From contig JAGTXK010000187.1 of assembly GCA_019096195.1 (NCBI GenBank), positions 744,001-808,000 on the forward strand: 64,000 nt of DNA, given 5' to 3'. This DNA comes from Boletus sp. NGJ (taxonomy: Eukaryota > Basidiomycota > Agaricomycetes > Boletales > Boletaceae). Made by a program: the position numbers and the translations under genes. Under the pieces are notes generated by a model that was given only the letters and a program-made list of their open reading frames with translations, had not been told where the DNA came from and ran no database searches. Shown here one piece after another: positions 1 through 11,320 of this stretch (positions are counted from its first letter, which is position 1; each line of letters opens with the position of its first letter).

Positions 1-475
1 TGGCCAAGTTGCGTGACGCCAGAAAATTTTAGCAACCAGCACACCGTTATGTGTTATTTTTAGCGACGCAACCACCTAGCGTTACGCGTTACGGTTGCTT
101 CCATACAGACGGCTACAGTACGTTGTTTCGTTGTCACCACACACTGCATTGAACGGAACATTTCACTTACTGTAATGCTAGCAACTTGTCAAGTCCGACT
201 CCCGCGCAAATTACTACTGTAAATGCCGCATCTGCACTTTCCCTGAGAGACGCTTGTCCACTTGCTCGAAGTTCTCACCAACATTGTGTGGGCAAAAAGT
301 GCTCCTTCACGGTCGTCAGGGTGCTCGTGTGACATGAACCGGTTAATTTACAAGGACCAAGGGACAGGAACTTTACCCACGTCATGACTCTATGTACCAT
401 AGACAATGCCCCTGTGCCGTTTTCCGAGGCGAATCCTTCACCGCAGCATTACTGTTTACTATCTAGAAACATGCA
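1..475. other. Intergenic DNA, left edge
   Basis: Downstream flank of the first GT69 gene, whose stop lies at 476-478. I see no open frame with recognisable content, no RNA gene and no repeat here. Its far end may belong to a gene outside the window. Confidence 0.5.
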
Positions 476-2444
476 TTACTCTGTCCATGGATGACAGTCT
501 CCCCCATCCCATCGCGAGACTTGCTTGGCATCGCCAACAACCATCACGTCCTTTTGCATCCACGCCCCATCATAGACCTTCTCTATCCACCACTTGAGCA
601 CGGGATGCCTCAAGATCCACTTGAAATACTTGTAAAACCTGCCGTGTAGCAAAGTTGTGAGTCAATTGCAAGAGCAAGGCCATTAGCAAAATTAGGATCA
701 CGTCCAAGAATAGTCAGAAAACGTATAGAGTATCAATTATAGAGAAATTTCACACGTACCGCCAGTCATATGCAACGATCACGCGTGGGTTAACCAAGAT
801 CCGTTGCATATTGAACAACCGTCTAAAGTCGTACGGTAACAAGAATGATTCCGAAGAGAAGCATTCTCCCGGCGCAGACGCGCGGAAGCGGACTGGAGGT
901 GTCAACGCAGGGTTCGGACCGCGTAACGATGGGTCGTGGGCAGCCGGGTGTGTAGCGGGGAGCTCGAATGGCAGTGGATCGCTTAAGAGAGTACGATTAG
1001 ATCGGAGATGGATGGGAAGGACCGGGTCGGCCTTGAAGACGACGATACCATTCCAACATGTGAACACTGGCACAGGAGATTCGGTTTGCATTGCTTCATA
1101 ATCTTCAATGTCGAAGAAGTACGGCCATCTGAGAGTGAAATAAGTTTCCATCTTCGCGCGGGAAAGAACAGTCAACAGCACATACATGCTACTAGCAAGT
1201 CTTCCTTGCTTATCACGTAGAACCCACAAATCATATAGCCTTGGCACAAACCGTCAATGCATGCAATGGCAAAACAGGCTGTCTTCAAGCTCACCCGAAA
1301 TTACTGAAATCCATTCCACACGCCATGTCATACTCCCCATCAGCCGTGTTGAGGAGTTCGATGATCGTTTCCGGCTCGATGTAAATATCATTTGAGAAAA
1401 CGACCTTGTCATATCCGCCCTTCTCCACCAAGGGTTCAAGCACGCGATTCCGGAGGGCGGAAAGGAAATAGATTCGATTACTGTCGTCCATATCGTCCGG
1501 CCTCGTGATCGAACTGTCTTGCGTTAATATACGCCTCGATACATTCATGACATCTAATCTGTCATCGAGCTGTTGGAGAAGCGCCGCCGATCGATCCTCA
1601 CTTCCGCTCTCGAGGATGGAGACGAAGACATTGTCCTCTCCGAGGTAATGAATGGCTTTGATGAGGCTGTTGGACCAATAGGGAATAATTGGTTCGTTAT
1701 TGTAAAACATTGCGGTAATAAATATCTTTTCTGCAGGTCGATTGGTGAAGGTGCTCGCGAATACAGACCGGGTCGGTAGTACTTACCTTGGTTCGCATAT
1801 CCAGTCCTGTCAGGATGAGCATTGGCTTTCTCGATCAGCGGGAGGTATCGCAGGTCCCCTGGATGTCGGCAGGGCAGCTCGACCCAGAGGCTTATACACA
1901 ATATTGCAAGCCACAAGATAAACTGCAGGAACCAGTTGGAAGAAACGGGATGGCTCGGCGCGTGACGGGGAGGTAAGTGAAGTCTTGATGAGCCTGCATC
2001 GCCTTCAATATCCGCTGAACCACAGTTTTCATCATCCCTTGCGCCTGATAACTCACTCTCCTCCAGCGATTCCGATTCGTTCCGTGGCAACATGACATAC
2101 TCCGGCGAGGAGCTCGAATGTGAGTTGTATCCATGCCGCCACCATTGATAGGCGACCACCAAGAGCCGTAAGATATGAAGGAACGAGAACGCTGGCACCG
2201 CACACAACAACAAGAATAACAGGCGCCAGCTCCATGGAAAGGCGGGTTTCCAGATAAATCCGTATACCCCGAAGTGCCAGTTGGTGAAATTGTACTCTGC
2301 GATGCTATAGAGGACGCAGAAAAGTATCAGTGAGACCAGGCGAGGATATAGCACGACTCTGAGACACCGCAAGACGGATGGGAGAGTGTCATCGCTAGCT
2401 GCACATAAATGCCGTTGCGTGACGGAGAGCCGCCAACCAAGCAT
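476..2444 (-). CDS. GT69 (CAP59/CMT1-like) glycosyltransferase, copy A
   Basis: Predicted Golgi or ER membrane glycosyltransferase of family GT69, the family of cryptococcal alpha-1,3-mannosyltransferase CMT1 and CAP59/CAP60. Five exons read from the minus strand: 2444-1787, 1730-1295, 1239-1186, 1128-760 and 638-476. All introns are GT-AG and the phases close to give 559 aa. The N-terminal third (exon 1) has three hydrophobic stretches around Golgi-type spans. The catalytic part begins near residue 220, holds the acidic motif VVFSNDIYIE and later the family block VFTCWNGIVVF, and ends in GGDCHPW. The start at 2444 was chosen because it aligns with the start of the second copy; an ATG lies 78 nt upstream in the same frame. 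Acceptor sugar and pathway are unknown. This is the downstream member of a tandem pair. Confidence 0.82.
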
Positions 2445-3690
2445 TGAGGGAGGTGAAGAGTGGAGAGCACAGCTTGGCACCATAAAACACACCCCTGAAA
2501 TATGACAACACTGCGGAACCATAATTACATAATCCGTAAAATAATTACCCGAACGTGCATGGATGAATGTATTTATTCGGACGAATATTATGTAAGCTCA
2601 AGCACGGACTTTTATAACCATTTTTGGCCACTAACACCAGCGATGTCGCTTATGTCAGCAGCGTGCTGCACTTCGCGTCGACCGTTGGACACACCTGCAG
2701 GTACGAAGAGCGCGTTTAGCTCTTCTGGTAAATGACTTTGCGCAGATATGCGATATCATTTGAATGTTACGATACCTGCAAGGTCACGATCGGTGAGCAT
2801 GATATCGTATCAAGTGTTGGTCGTCATGTTCATATCCAGTGCCAACCCAGCGGAACAACGCCCAGTTGTATCAAAAGCAGTGACCGCTATTCTTGGTTTG
2901 GGGCTGTTTCGGCGACGGATGGCATTCAGGACAGATGGCGAGCATCCACGTCAGTGCTTTGCATTGACTGGTTGACTCTCGCAGCGTTGACTGCCATTCG
3001 TCCGACATAATACTATGCATGCCCTCCGTCACTCTGAAGAGAGGTACAGTGCACGTACATCATCGTCGACTCGAATGTGGAAGTCGAGCCAAAAAAAAAA
3101 ATAACAACGGATGTCTTCAATAACTTCGCGAAACCGAATTGCCTGTGACCGGCGAGCTAGACAGTACGATCTGGTGGCGAAGACCCTTTGGAGTGACGTT
3201 TCCCAGTAGCTCGCATGTCCGATTGGTGCGTCATTGCTGATACATGATGACTCGGATCACTCTGAGTTGGGTCTCGGAATCGAGTTTGTACGCTGAGATT
3301 CAAGACGCGAGGATCGAGGGACTATGGTTCCAGTAGAGCAAATCAACTATGGATGTCGCGTCCACCGCTCATGGTTTGACTTGCTTCTGATTTCCTTGTA
3401 CCAGTTACCCGCCAACGCCGCGGGGCCGGTTGGCCAGAACTTCAGTCAAGGCACAGACCTCGGCCGTCATTACATGAGTGTATTTATGCCTTTCCTTGGT
3501 ATACAAGCTATAGACCCAAAAACATGCATCGCTCTGCTCGGCGTGCAGCACAGGTACTATGATTAATTCTTAAGTTTGTCCGAACCTGAAAGAACATACC
3601 CGAAGCCCGACCACGAACCCAGATGAAAAACGAAGAGAGACACAGGATCCTGATAATCCGGCATGTGCCCGATGAGTCCAAACTTTTTTT
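2445..3690. other. Spacer between the GT69 pair
   Basis: About 1.2 kb containing the 5' flank of copy A and the 3' flank of copy B. A run of A residues lies near 3092. No gene-like frame with recognisable content was seen on either strand. Confidence 0.5.
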
Positions 3691-5618
3691 TCACCACCAT
3701 GGATGGCAGTCCCCCCCATCCCATTGCCAGACGTGCTTCGCATTGCCGACAACCATTACGTCCTTTTGCATCCACGCCCCATCATACATCTTCTCTGTCC
3801 ACCACTTGAGTACGGGATGCCTCATGAACCACTTGAAATAGACGTAAAACCTGACATGTAGAAACGAGAGCAACACCAATAGCAAAATTAGCGCCATGTT
3901 CAGAAATAGCCAGGGGAAGCAGAAAACGTGTAGAGTATTTAATTATAGAGAACTTTTGCACGCACCGCCAGTCATATGCAACGATCACGCGTGGGTTAAC
4001 CAAGATCCGTTGCATATTGAACAACCGTCTAAAGTCGTACGGTAACAAGAATGATTCCGAAGAGAAGCATTCTCCCGGCGCAGACGCGCGGAAGCGGACT
4101 GGAGGTGTCAACGCAGGGTTCGGACCGCGCAGTGATGGGTCGTGGGCAGCTGGGTGTGTAGCGGGGAGCTTGAATGGCAGTGGATCGCTTGAGAGAGTAC
4201 GATTAGATCGGAGATGGATGGGAAGGACCGGGTCGGCCTTGAAGACGACGATACCGTTCCAACATGTGAACACTGGCACAGGAGATTCGGTTTGCATTGC
4301 TTCATAATCTTCAATGTCGAAGAAGTACGGCCATCTGAGAGTGAGATAAGTTTTCCATCTTCCTCGCATGGGAAAGGTAATTGATGGTACATACATGCCA
4401 GACCCAAGTCTCCCTTTCTTATCACGTAGAACCCACATATCATATAGCCTTGACGCAATACGTCAATGCATACGATAGCAAAGCACGGGCTATTCTCTCA
4501 GGCTCACCCGAAATGACCGAAATCCATTCCACACGCCATGTCATACTCTCCATCAGCCGTGTTGAGGAGTTCGATGATCGTTTCCGGCTCGATGTAAATA
4601 TCATTTGAGAAAACGACCTTGTCATATCCGCCCTTCTCCACCAAGGGTTCAAGCGCGTGATTTCGGAGGGCGGAAAGGAAATTGATCCGATTATTGCCGC
4701 CCATGTCGTCCGGTTTCGTGATCGAACTGCCTTGCGTTAATATACGCCTCGATACATTCATGACATCTAATCTGTCATCGAGCTGTTGGAGAAGCGCCGC
4801 CGATCGATCCTCACTTCCGCTCTCGAGGATGGAGACGAAGACGTTGTCCTCTCCGAGGTAATGAATGGCTTTGATGAGGCTGTTGGACCAATAGGGAATA
4901 ATTGGTTCGTTATTGTAAAACATTGCGGTAATAAATATCTTTTCTGCAGGTCGATTAGCGAAGGTGCTCGCGAACACAGACCGGGTCGGTAGTACTTACC
5001 TTGGTTCGCATATCCAGCTCTGTTAGGATGGGCATTGGCTTTCTCAATCTGCGGGAGGTATCGCAAGTCCCCTGGATGTTGGTAGTGAAGTGTGAGCCAG
5101 AGGCTCATACACAATATTGCAAGCCACAAGATAAACTGCAGGAACCAGTTGGAAGAAACGGGATGGCTGGGTGCCTGACGTTGGAGTGGTAGGTGGAGTC
5201 TTGATGAGTCTGCTGAAGCACAATTTTCATCGTTCTCCTCCAGAAATTCCGATTCGTTTCGTGGCAACATGATGTATTGCTGCGAGGGGCTTGAATATGG
5301 GTGGTATCTGTGCCGGCACCACTGCCAGGTAAGAGCCACGGAGAGCCATAAGAGATGAAGAAGTGCGAAGGCGGGCACCACAAACAAGGACAAGAATAAA
5401 ACGCGCCAGCTCGATGGAAATGCCGGTTTCCAGACATTGTCGTGTGCAAAGTACCATTCGTTGAACTTGGAGTCTGCGAGGTTGTAGAGAACGCAGAGAA
5501 GGACTAGTGAGATTAGGCCTGGCAATAGCACGAGTCTGAGGATACACCGGAAGAGGGGCCGGAGCATCTTTTGAACAGTGCTAGATAGATAGCGTTGGAT
5601 CTGATCATGACTCAACAT
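3691..5618 (-). CDS. GT69 (CAP59/CMT1-like) glycosyltransferase, copy B
   Basis: Tandem paralogue of the gene at 476-2444, same strand and identical exon plan: 5618-5000, 4943-4508, 4448-4395, 4334-3966 and 3850-3691. Exons 2, 3 and 4 have exactly the same lengths in both copies (436, 54 and 369 nt). The product is 545 aa. Hydrophobic segments lie near residues 31-47, 72-95 and 157-176, followed by the GT69 domain with VVFSNDIYIE near residue 320 and the VFTCWNGIVVF block. The difference in length comes from exon 1, which is also the most diverged part, and from the last exon. The role is presumed to be the same class of mannosyl or xylosyl transfer to a glycan; the substrate cannot be read from sequence. 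Confidence 0.84.
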
Positions 5619-7925
5619 GCCAGATGGAGCGGTAGAGGGCTACAGCTGCTAAGCTGAATTCCTTGAACTAAGTGACGTTAGAGCGGACACAAATGTTTGG
5701 TAGCCGGTACAGCATTTAACGATATGTTGCCGGAAATCACGAGGTCGGCCAGAACGTCGTCGTACGTCATGAAAAGACTTTGACCTTGTCATGGAACCGC
5801 CGCTTTCCTACTAGAAATTTTAAACCGAACTTGACAATTCTCCAGTGAGCTGCCCGCGCAGAATCAAGTCAACGTCAGAAACTGACCTAACTGGGGAGCT
5901 GCAGTAGCATCACTAAGTGAGCGGGCGATTACGGTTAAACGCACGTGACCCTATTTGCACTCCGCTTTTTCCTGATGCGGCAATCTGCCAGGAGTCTACC
6001 CATGACACCCGATTTGGAAGGTAGTGGCTAGGCTAGTCGGTATTGCAGCTCGTCGTCGGTCGACAGCTGACTTCGCTCGCTGTGCCATCACCATCCCGTC
6101 TGGTATCCGCTACATCCACTTTTCTACCCCCTACTCTCTGCCTCGCTCTTGCATAGGCCCTCAATAGCATCACCTTGGGTGGTAGTGTCGTGTAGTACTG
6201 CACCCGTCTGGGCGCTCGATCATGCTGCCCGTCTCACCCTCATCCTTTGTGCTCTCCCGCCGTGCGCAGTCAGTTACCACGTCGCGCTGCACTCGCTCCA
6301 TTGTGTTGGCCTGCGCTCGGCTCCCGCCCCTCTTGTCCGACTCTGCCTCAATCCACACTCCCTCTCGCCGCACTCCACTCGTGCTGTTGCGTTGCTGCGT
6401 GCTCTCAGTATTCCGTCGGTCCTCGCGCCTCTACGTGTCCGCCCGGGTCGAATATGGCGTCGGTCGCGACGTACGCTGGTGGTGGGCTCTTATCACTGCA
6501 GCTCGAAGACTTATTGTCTTCCTCCTGTCCAAGTTATACGGCGCAGAGTCGGTGCGGGGACTTTGGATGCGTCTTCGTCGTCCTCCAGTTTTATCTCCTC
6601 GTTGTGCTGATTATCTCCTTCAGCGGTGTCGTTAGGTTGTCGCCCAACCTGGCCTTGAGATCAACGCCAGCCACCTGGCTCTCTCAGAGTGATACTGTGC
6701 CGCATGGTGGCCCTACTTGCAGCCTGCCTACTAGCTTGTTGTTTTTCAGGTTTTGTGGGTATGGTGGACGTATGACGGACTCGCTCGTCTCGACTGTCTC
6801 GTGGGCTCCTCGCTGGGACCGCGAGGCTTATGCTGCCAATCTCTCGCTCTGTGACTTCTTCGCCCAGTATCCTCACTGCAGCTTTCTTTTTGCCAGCTCT
6901 CTCAGCATTTCTCTTGCCCTCCATCACCTCTCTTTTGCCCTCTTTTGACCTCTTTGCCCTCTCGTTCTCGACCTCTACAGGGCGATTCCAGATTCCCCAT
7001 TGAAGGGATATAACCACGATACACAAGACAATATGTACGTCAATTGAGGCGTAAGTTGGGCAGACTATCAAAATGGAGTAATCAGGTGAAATGACTGACT
7101 GTTTGTGATCATCGGGCTGTGTCATGACTATCCCATCCATACAGTTTTCGCGTACGGCTCCCCCGATCGACTTTTACGCTATACCTGCTAGTAATCGCGC
7201 GAGCGCGCAAGGTGTAGCTACCGTTACGATACAGGGTGTGTGTTCATTTCTGCTTCGATCAATCCGTACACCATCCCAACTGGTGAGTTTGAACACCTAG
7301 TTTCAATCAAGGCGTGAATGGCGAGCCGCCCCCTATTTTATCCACCGATTGTTTTTTTGTTCTCCTCGTTCCGTGGCTTGCATGCATTGGGACAGTATGT
7401 ATCGTCTCACCATGCGTTTACTTGAACCATCTCACAGCAAGGTATCCCTCTACAGTGAAGCTGTCTACCTGGCCCGAGCCTGAGGAGAAACCATGAAAGG
7501 CTCCTATTCGTGGCATGAAATCATCCGTGAATACCTCGCCCGACATGGGTTTTTGATCACTCCAAGACAGCGCGCTGTCGTTTGTCCGATAAACGTCTTG
7601 GTACCATCGAACTATAGCAAGCTAGACTGAGGCGTATACCCGCTCGTTGTACCGCGTCATTTTGACAGCAATCGATGTCTCTTTTTCTCTTCACAACCAA
7701 AGTGTTCGCGAGGTCAAGATGGCTACAACCGTTATCAAAGTAAACAATTGTCGAGAGTGACCGACACTGTATAAACAGCGTTCGCTCAAACATCACAGCC
7801 ATCTGTCAGTCTAGTCCACCCATCCTCCCAACTCGACCACAAACGACAGCGCATGCTTGCGTTTCATCACAACATTAGCTCAAACGATCCCGCTCGGATT
7901 CGGACATTTCACGTCGAATACGCAT
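5619..7925. other. Gene-poor region with pyrimidine-rich stretch
   Basis: About 2.3 kb with no supported gene. Between about 6100 and 6960 the plus strand is markedly C/T-rich and poor in stop codons in all three frames, which produces several overlapping long frames that do not resemble known proteins. I treat these as a composition effect. The right end runs into the decayed peptidase copy. Confidence 0.5.
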
Positions 7926-8580
7926 CTCGAACGAAAATTCGCCATCCTTCAAGTCCATTCGATCGTCCGCGGTGTGGATGTATGGGTTGAACGAATCACC
8001 CTCCCTTTAGACGCCACAGGGAAACCAGCACACGTTGACAATCCACACCCTCTCGCTGTGGTAGGCATAATCGCTGCAACTTGAATGATGGCCGCAACGC
8101 CCTTGCGCCGATACACGTATTCCGCGACAATACCTCGGCCGACTAGAACCCCTCTTCCTCTGCAGTGTACCAATGAAACGCGACCCGGAGCTCGGGCTTA
8201 AAACCAGTTTGGACAAGCGCTCTGAACGCTTCGAGGATGGTCATGAACCATCATCATCCACGCCGGGTGCCGGGAAGGAGCGGGAGGGCAAACTTGGCAG
8301 AGTCTTGGTGGGCACCGAGGATGACGAGCGGCTAATAGAAGGGTTTGGTTGGGATCTTCCACGTACAGGCTCAGACCGAGCAATCACGCTGGCTAGGTCG
8401 AGAGAGAGAGAGATGAACGTTGAACCCCAGGAGGCGCATCTGTGATGATCTAGCAAGCGAACGGGCTCAGGAAACACATGTTGTCCTTTAGAAACACCTA
8501 CTGAGATTGTGCACCTCTTCTATCTTTAGACTCTGGATTATTTCGTTGACCTTGTTTGCCAGTGGTATCGAAGGTCGGGT
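7926..8580 (-). pseudogene. M28 aminopeptidase relic
   Basis: Decayed copy of the secreted M28 aminopeptidase found intact-looking at 14995-16543. Reading the minus strand, matching blocks appear in the right order but in different frames: NKVNEIIQSLKIEEVHNL near 8530-8575, IITDAPP with a preserved intron acceptor near 8445, VIARSEPVRGRSQ and PAPGVDDDGS near 8250-8400, then ILEAFRALVQTGFKPEL and FHWYTAEEEGF near 8155-8230, EYVYRRK near 8120, and NPYIHTADDR with EFSFE near 7926-7990. Several frameshifts and stops separate the blocks. The region equivalent to the tyrosine-rich NRYYRSEYG exon and the DMTAYV exon are missing or unrecognisable. This is a host gene duplicate that has lost function. 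Confidence 0.85.
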
Positions 8581-9105
8581 CACTCTACAGCGACGCGTGC
8601 GAAGTAACCGACCCCCGCACCGGGGGCAAACTCGGCGATCGACCACATACCAATCTGTTTCGCGGGAGAATCCGCAAACCTGAAGCCTCATGCTGACTGT
8701 CCCCCTGCTCACACACGTCCGCCTGAGGTTGCTGTGACTCACCTAGGCAAATTCATTCTAGGGATACGAGCATTCTATCGTCACCACTGGATGCATGGAA
8801 CGATACTGGTACGGTGACCGAACAAGTGGTGCGGTTATACAATACTGGGATTATTTTCCTCGAGTCTCAGGTGATCACAAATCAACCAACAGTAACCCTG
8901 TTTTCGACAAGGGGACTGCGACCACATGCTTCAAGTCGTTCCTGCTTCCGCGGTCTATAAACGAGAATACAAAAAAAAAAAAATCGTTCCTGCCAAGAAG
9001 ACTGGTGCTGATCGATGATCCCTCGACTGCGCGTGATGAATCCAAACGGGTTTATGCAACAAGTCGAAATCGATATGCAAGTATGTCTATAATACATCCG
9101 TCCAT
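8581..9105. other. Intergenic DNA
   Basis: Flank between the peptidase relic and the 3' end of the cystathionine gamma-lyase gene. A 12-A run lies near 8971. No gene seen. Confidence 0.45.
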
Positions 9106-10574
9106 TTAATAATGTACACCACCGTTGATGCGCTTGACCGTATTCCCCCTAACCGCCACCTCGAGTGCCTGCTCCACATCCCTCACCAAATCTTCCATCT
9201 CCTCTACTCCGACAGACAAACGGATCAAGTTCTCTCCAATGCCAAGCGCGGCGCGCTCTGCTTCGGGTATACCGCCGTGTGTCATCTGCGCAGGTAACTC
9301 GGCCAGACTCTCCACACCGCCAAGCGACTCCGCTAACGTGAACAACCGCGTCGCGGTCAGGAACGCGTTCGCTTCCTTTGCGCCTCCTCGAATACGGAAG
9401 GACACCATGCCGCTATAGGGGAAGCCGCCTTCACCCCCGCGCTCGCTTTGGAGCGCATCGACAAACGTCTTGGCATGCGGCGCCAGCTGACGATACGCAA
9501 TCGCGTTCCGCGGGTGTGACGCCAACCCAGGGTATATCACTTCCTCGACCAACGGTGAGCGTTGCAACGCCTGCGCTACCCTCAATGCATTGATCCCATG
9601 CGCTTTCATCCGTAAGTGGAGCGTCTTGGCACCACGCTGAACCAGCCAGCAGTCGTACGGACTCGGGATCGCACCGTGGGCGTTCTGGAAGAAACGCAAC
9701 CTCTGTGCCAGTGGGGCGTGGTGGGCGGGGAGCATTGCCGCGCCCATGACCACGTCTGTATGGCCATTAACGTATTTTGTGAGACTGTGTACGACGATAT
9801 CGGCCCCGAGAAGAAGAGGGGATTGGTAAAATGGAGACAGGAATGTATTATCGACGACCACGAGTGGTCGGGATGGGTGTGACCGTGCGAGCGACACGAT
9901 GCGGGGTATATCCACGAGCCGGAGTGTGGGGTTCGTGGGGGATTCTATCCAAACAAGCTAAGAACACCCGGCACCCACGGCATCAATAGCCGGTTAGGTA
10001 AAACGCGGGGGAATAACGTACCTTGGTGTTCGGTTGGAACGCTGCTAGAATGGCATTGTCGCTCTTATTTTCGAGATCGACAAAGGACACCTCGAGCGCC
10101 TGGGTCTCTGAAGCGACTCGTTTCAAGTAGCGAAAAGTACCACCGTAGACGTCATTGACACTGAGGACGTGCGCATTCGGTCCCATGGCCTGCACGATGG
10201 TGGCCGTGGTGGCAGAACCAGAGGAAAACGCGATCCCATAGGCACCCCCAGCCTCCAACGCAGCGAGCATGGTCTCTAACGCGTCCCGGTTAGGGTTCCC
10301 TGAACGAGAGTACTCGAAGCCCTACATTATGATGCAGAGTGTTGAGCGGGATCTCTTCATCGCACAATCAGAGACGTACCTTGTGGATTCCGACCCCGTT
10401 TTGCTTGTAGGTCGTGCTGAGGGATATCGGGGGGATGACTGCACCAGTCTCGGGATCAGGATCCGAACCGGCATGGATAGCGAGCGTGCCAAAGCCATCG
10501 ACGGAGGGGAGGGGTTTCTTGTGAGAATGGCCGTTGAGGGCGTTGGAAGAATCGATGGCAACCGTGACCGTCAT
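9106..10574 (-). CDS. CYS3: Cystathionine gamma-lyase
   Basis: PLP enzyme of reverse transsulfuration that cleaves cystathionine to cysteine, 2-oxobutyrate and ammonia in the cytosol. Three exons, 10574-10380, 10321-10022 and 9957-9106, all joined in phase 0, give 448 aa. Diagnostic features are the PLP-binding lysine in VVHSLTKYVNGHTDVVMG, the GFEYSRSGNPNRDALE segment, VVVDNTF, and the Cys/Met-metabolism C-terminal motifs SLGGVESLAELPAQMTHGG and LIRLSVGVE. The NGH after the lysine fits gamma-lyase rather than cystathionine gamma-synthase, though close relatives can confuse this. The start at 10574 was preferred over an in-frame ATG at 10631 because family homology begins soon after it. The protein is somewhat longer than the yeast enzyme at its N terminus. 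Confidence 0.93.
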
Positions 10575-11320
10575 TGTCAGGGAATGGAAGTAAGAAGGGT
10601 GGGATTTGAGTAAGGGTCGACTGAATTGCAAGGGCTTTTATGTGCTCAGTCACCAAATTGCCTGGACAGATGACGAGTCATGGCGAGTCCCGGCGGCTGA
10701 CAAATTGACAATATTAAATCTGGTGAGCTTGGTCAGATAAGTATAACCGAACCGTGCATTGTTGTAAACAAGCCTATAAAAGTACAGCTTTATGGATGCA
10801 CTGAGTAACACACCCTCTGGTATATGTCATGCCAGTGCGGCGATCATTTCGGTAGGTCACACTGACCACGCTCGTGGTAATGTTCAAATCGACGTGTCAT
10901 TCAGCGAGAAGTGAGCACCAGGGAAAACCACGAGTGGGAATCCTTCAGACTTTGTGGCTCTCCAGAGTGATTAGCGAGTTACGGGAAAACACTCACCTTA
11001 GCGGCGATCAGCGCTCCTGGGAACGTTCGTCTTGCAAGGGCTCATTGTCCCATCCACGGTAAATATAACAACGGCAGCACGTGAGACTCAATCCCGCAAA
11101 GACCCTTCTTCGTTCGAGACTAGCAGTAGGAAAAGGGACATGGTCGTGCTCCCATTATGGCCAAGAGCTGCATAGGGTTATTCACAAGTCACAAATAAGG
11201 TCGAGAGCAGTGAGAAAAAAGAATAATAAAGTAATCAAACCACGGCGACCGAGGAAAAAAGGAGTTGGTCATAACAAATGCAATTGAGAACCGTCCATGA
11301 TGATTCCATACTTTTATGTC
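10575..11320. other. Promoter side of cystathionine lyase gene
   Basis: About 750 bp between the start of the cystathionine lyase gene and the stop of the FHA gene. The first 200 bp upstream of the lyase must hold its promoter. A/T-rich near 10720-10780 and 11210-11260. No other gene seen. Confidence 0.45.

Noticed and set aside
1554-2522. A 322-codon frame as the full first exon of GT69 copy A
   Set aside because: It reads through a clear donor at 1786 into intron 1 and the wrong frame of exon 2; comparison with copy B gives the correct splice.
6149-7140. Long overlapping frames (137-233 codons) on both strands
   Set aside because: They overlap each other in several frames, follow the C/T-rich composition, lack any recognisable motif and have no consistent splice model.
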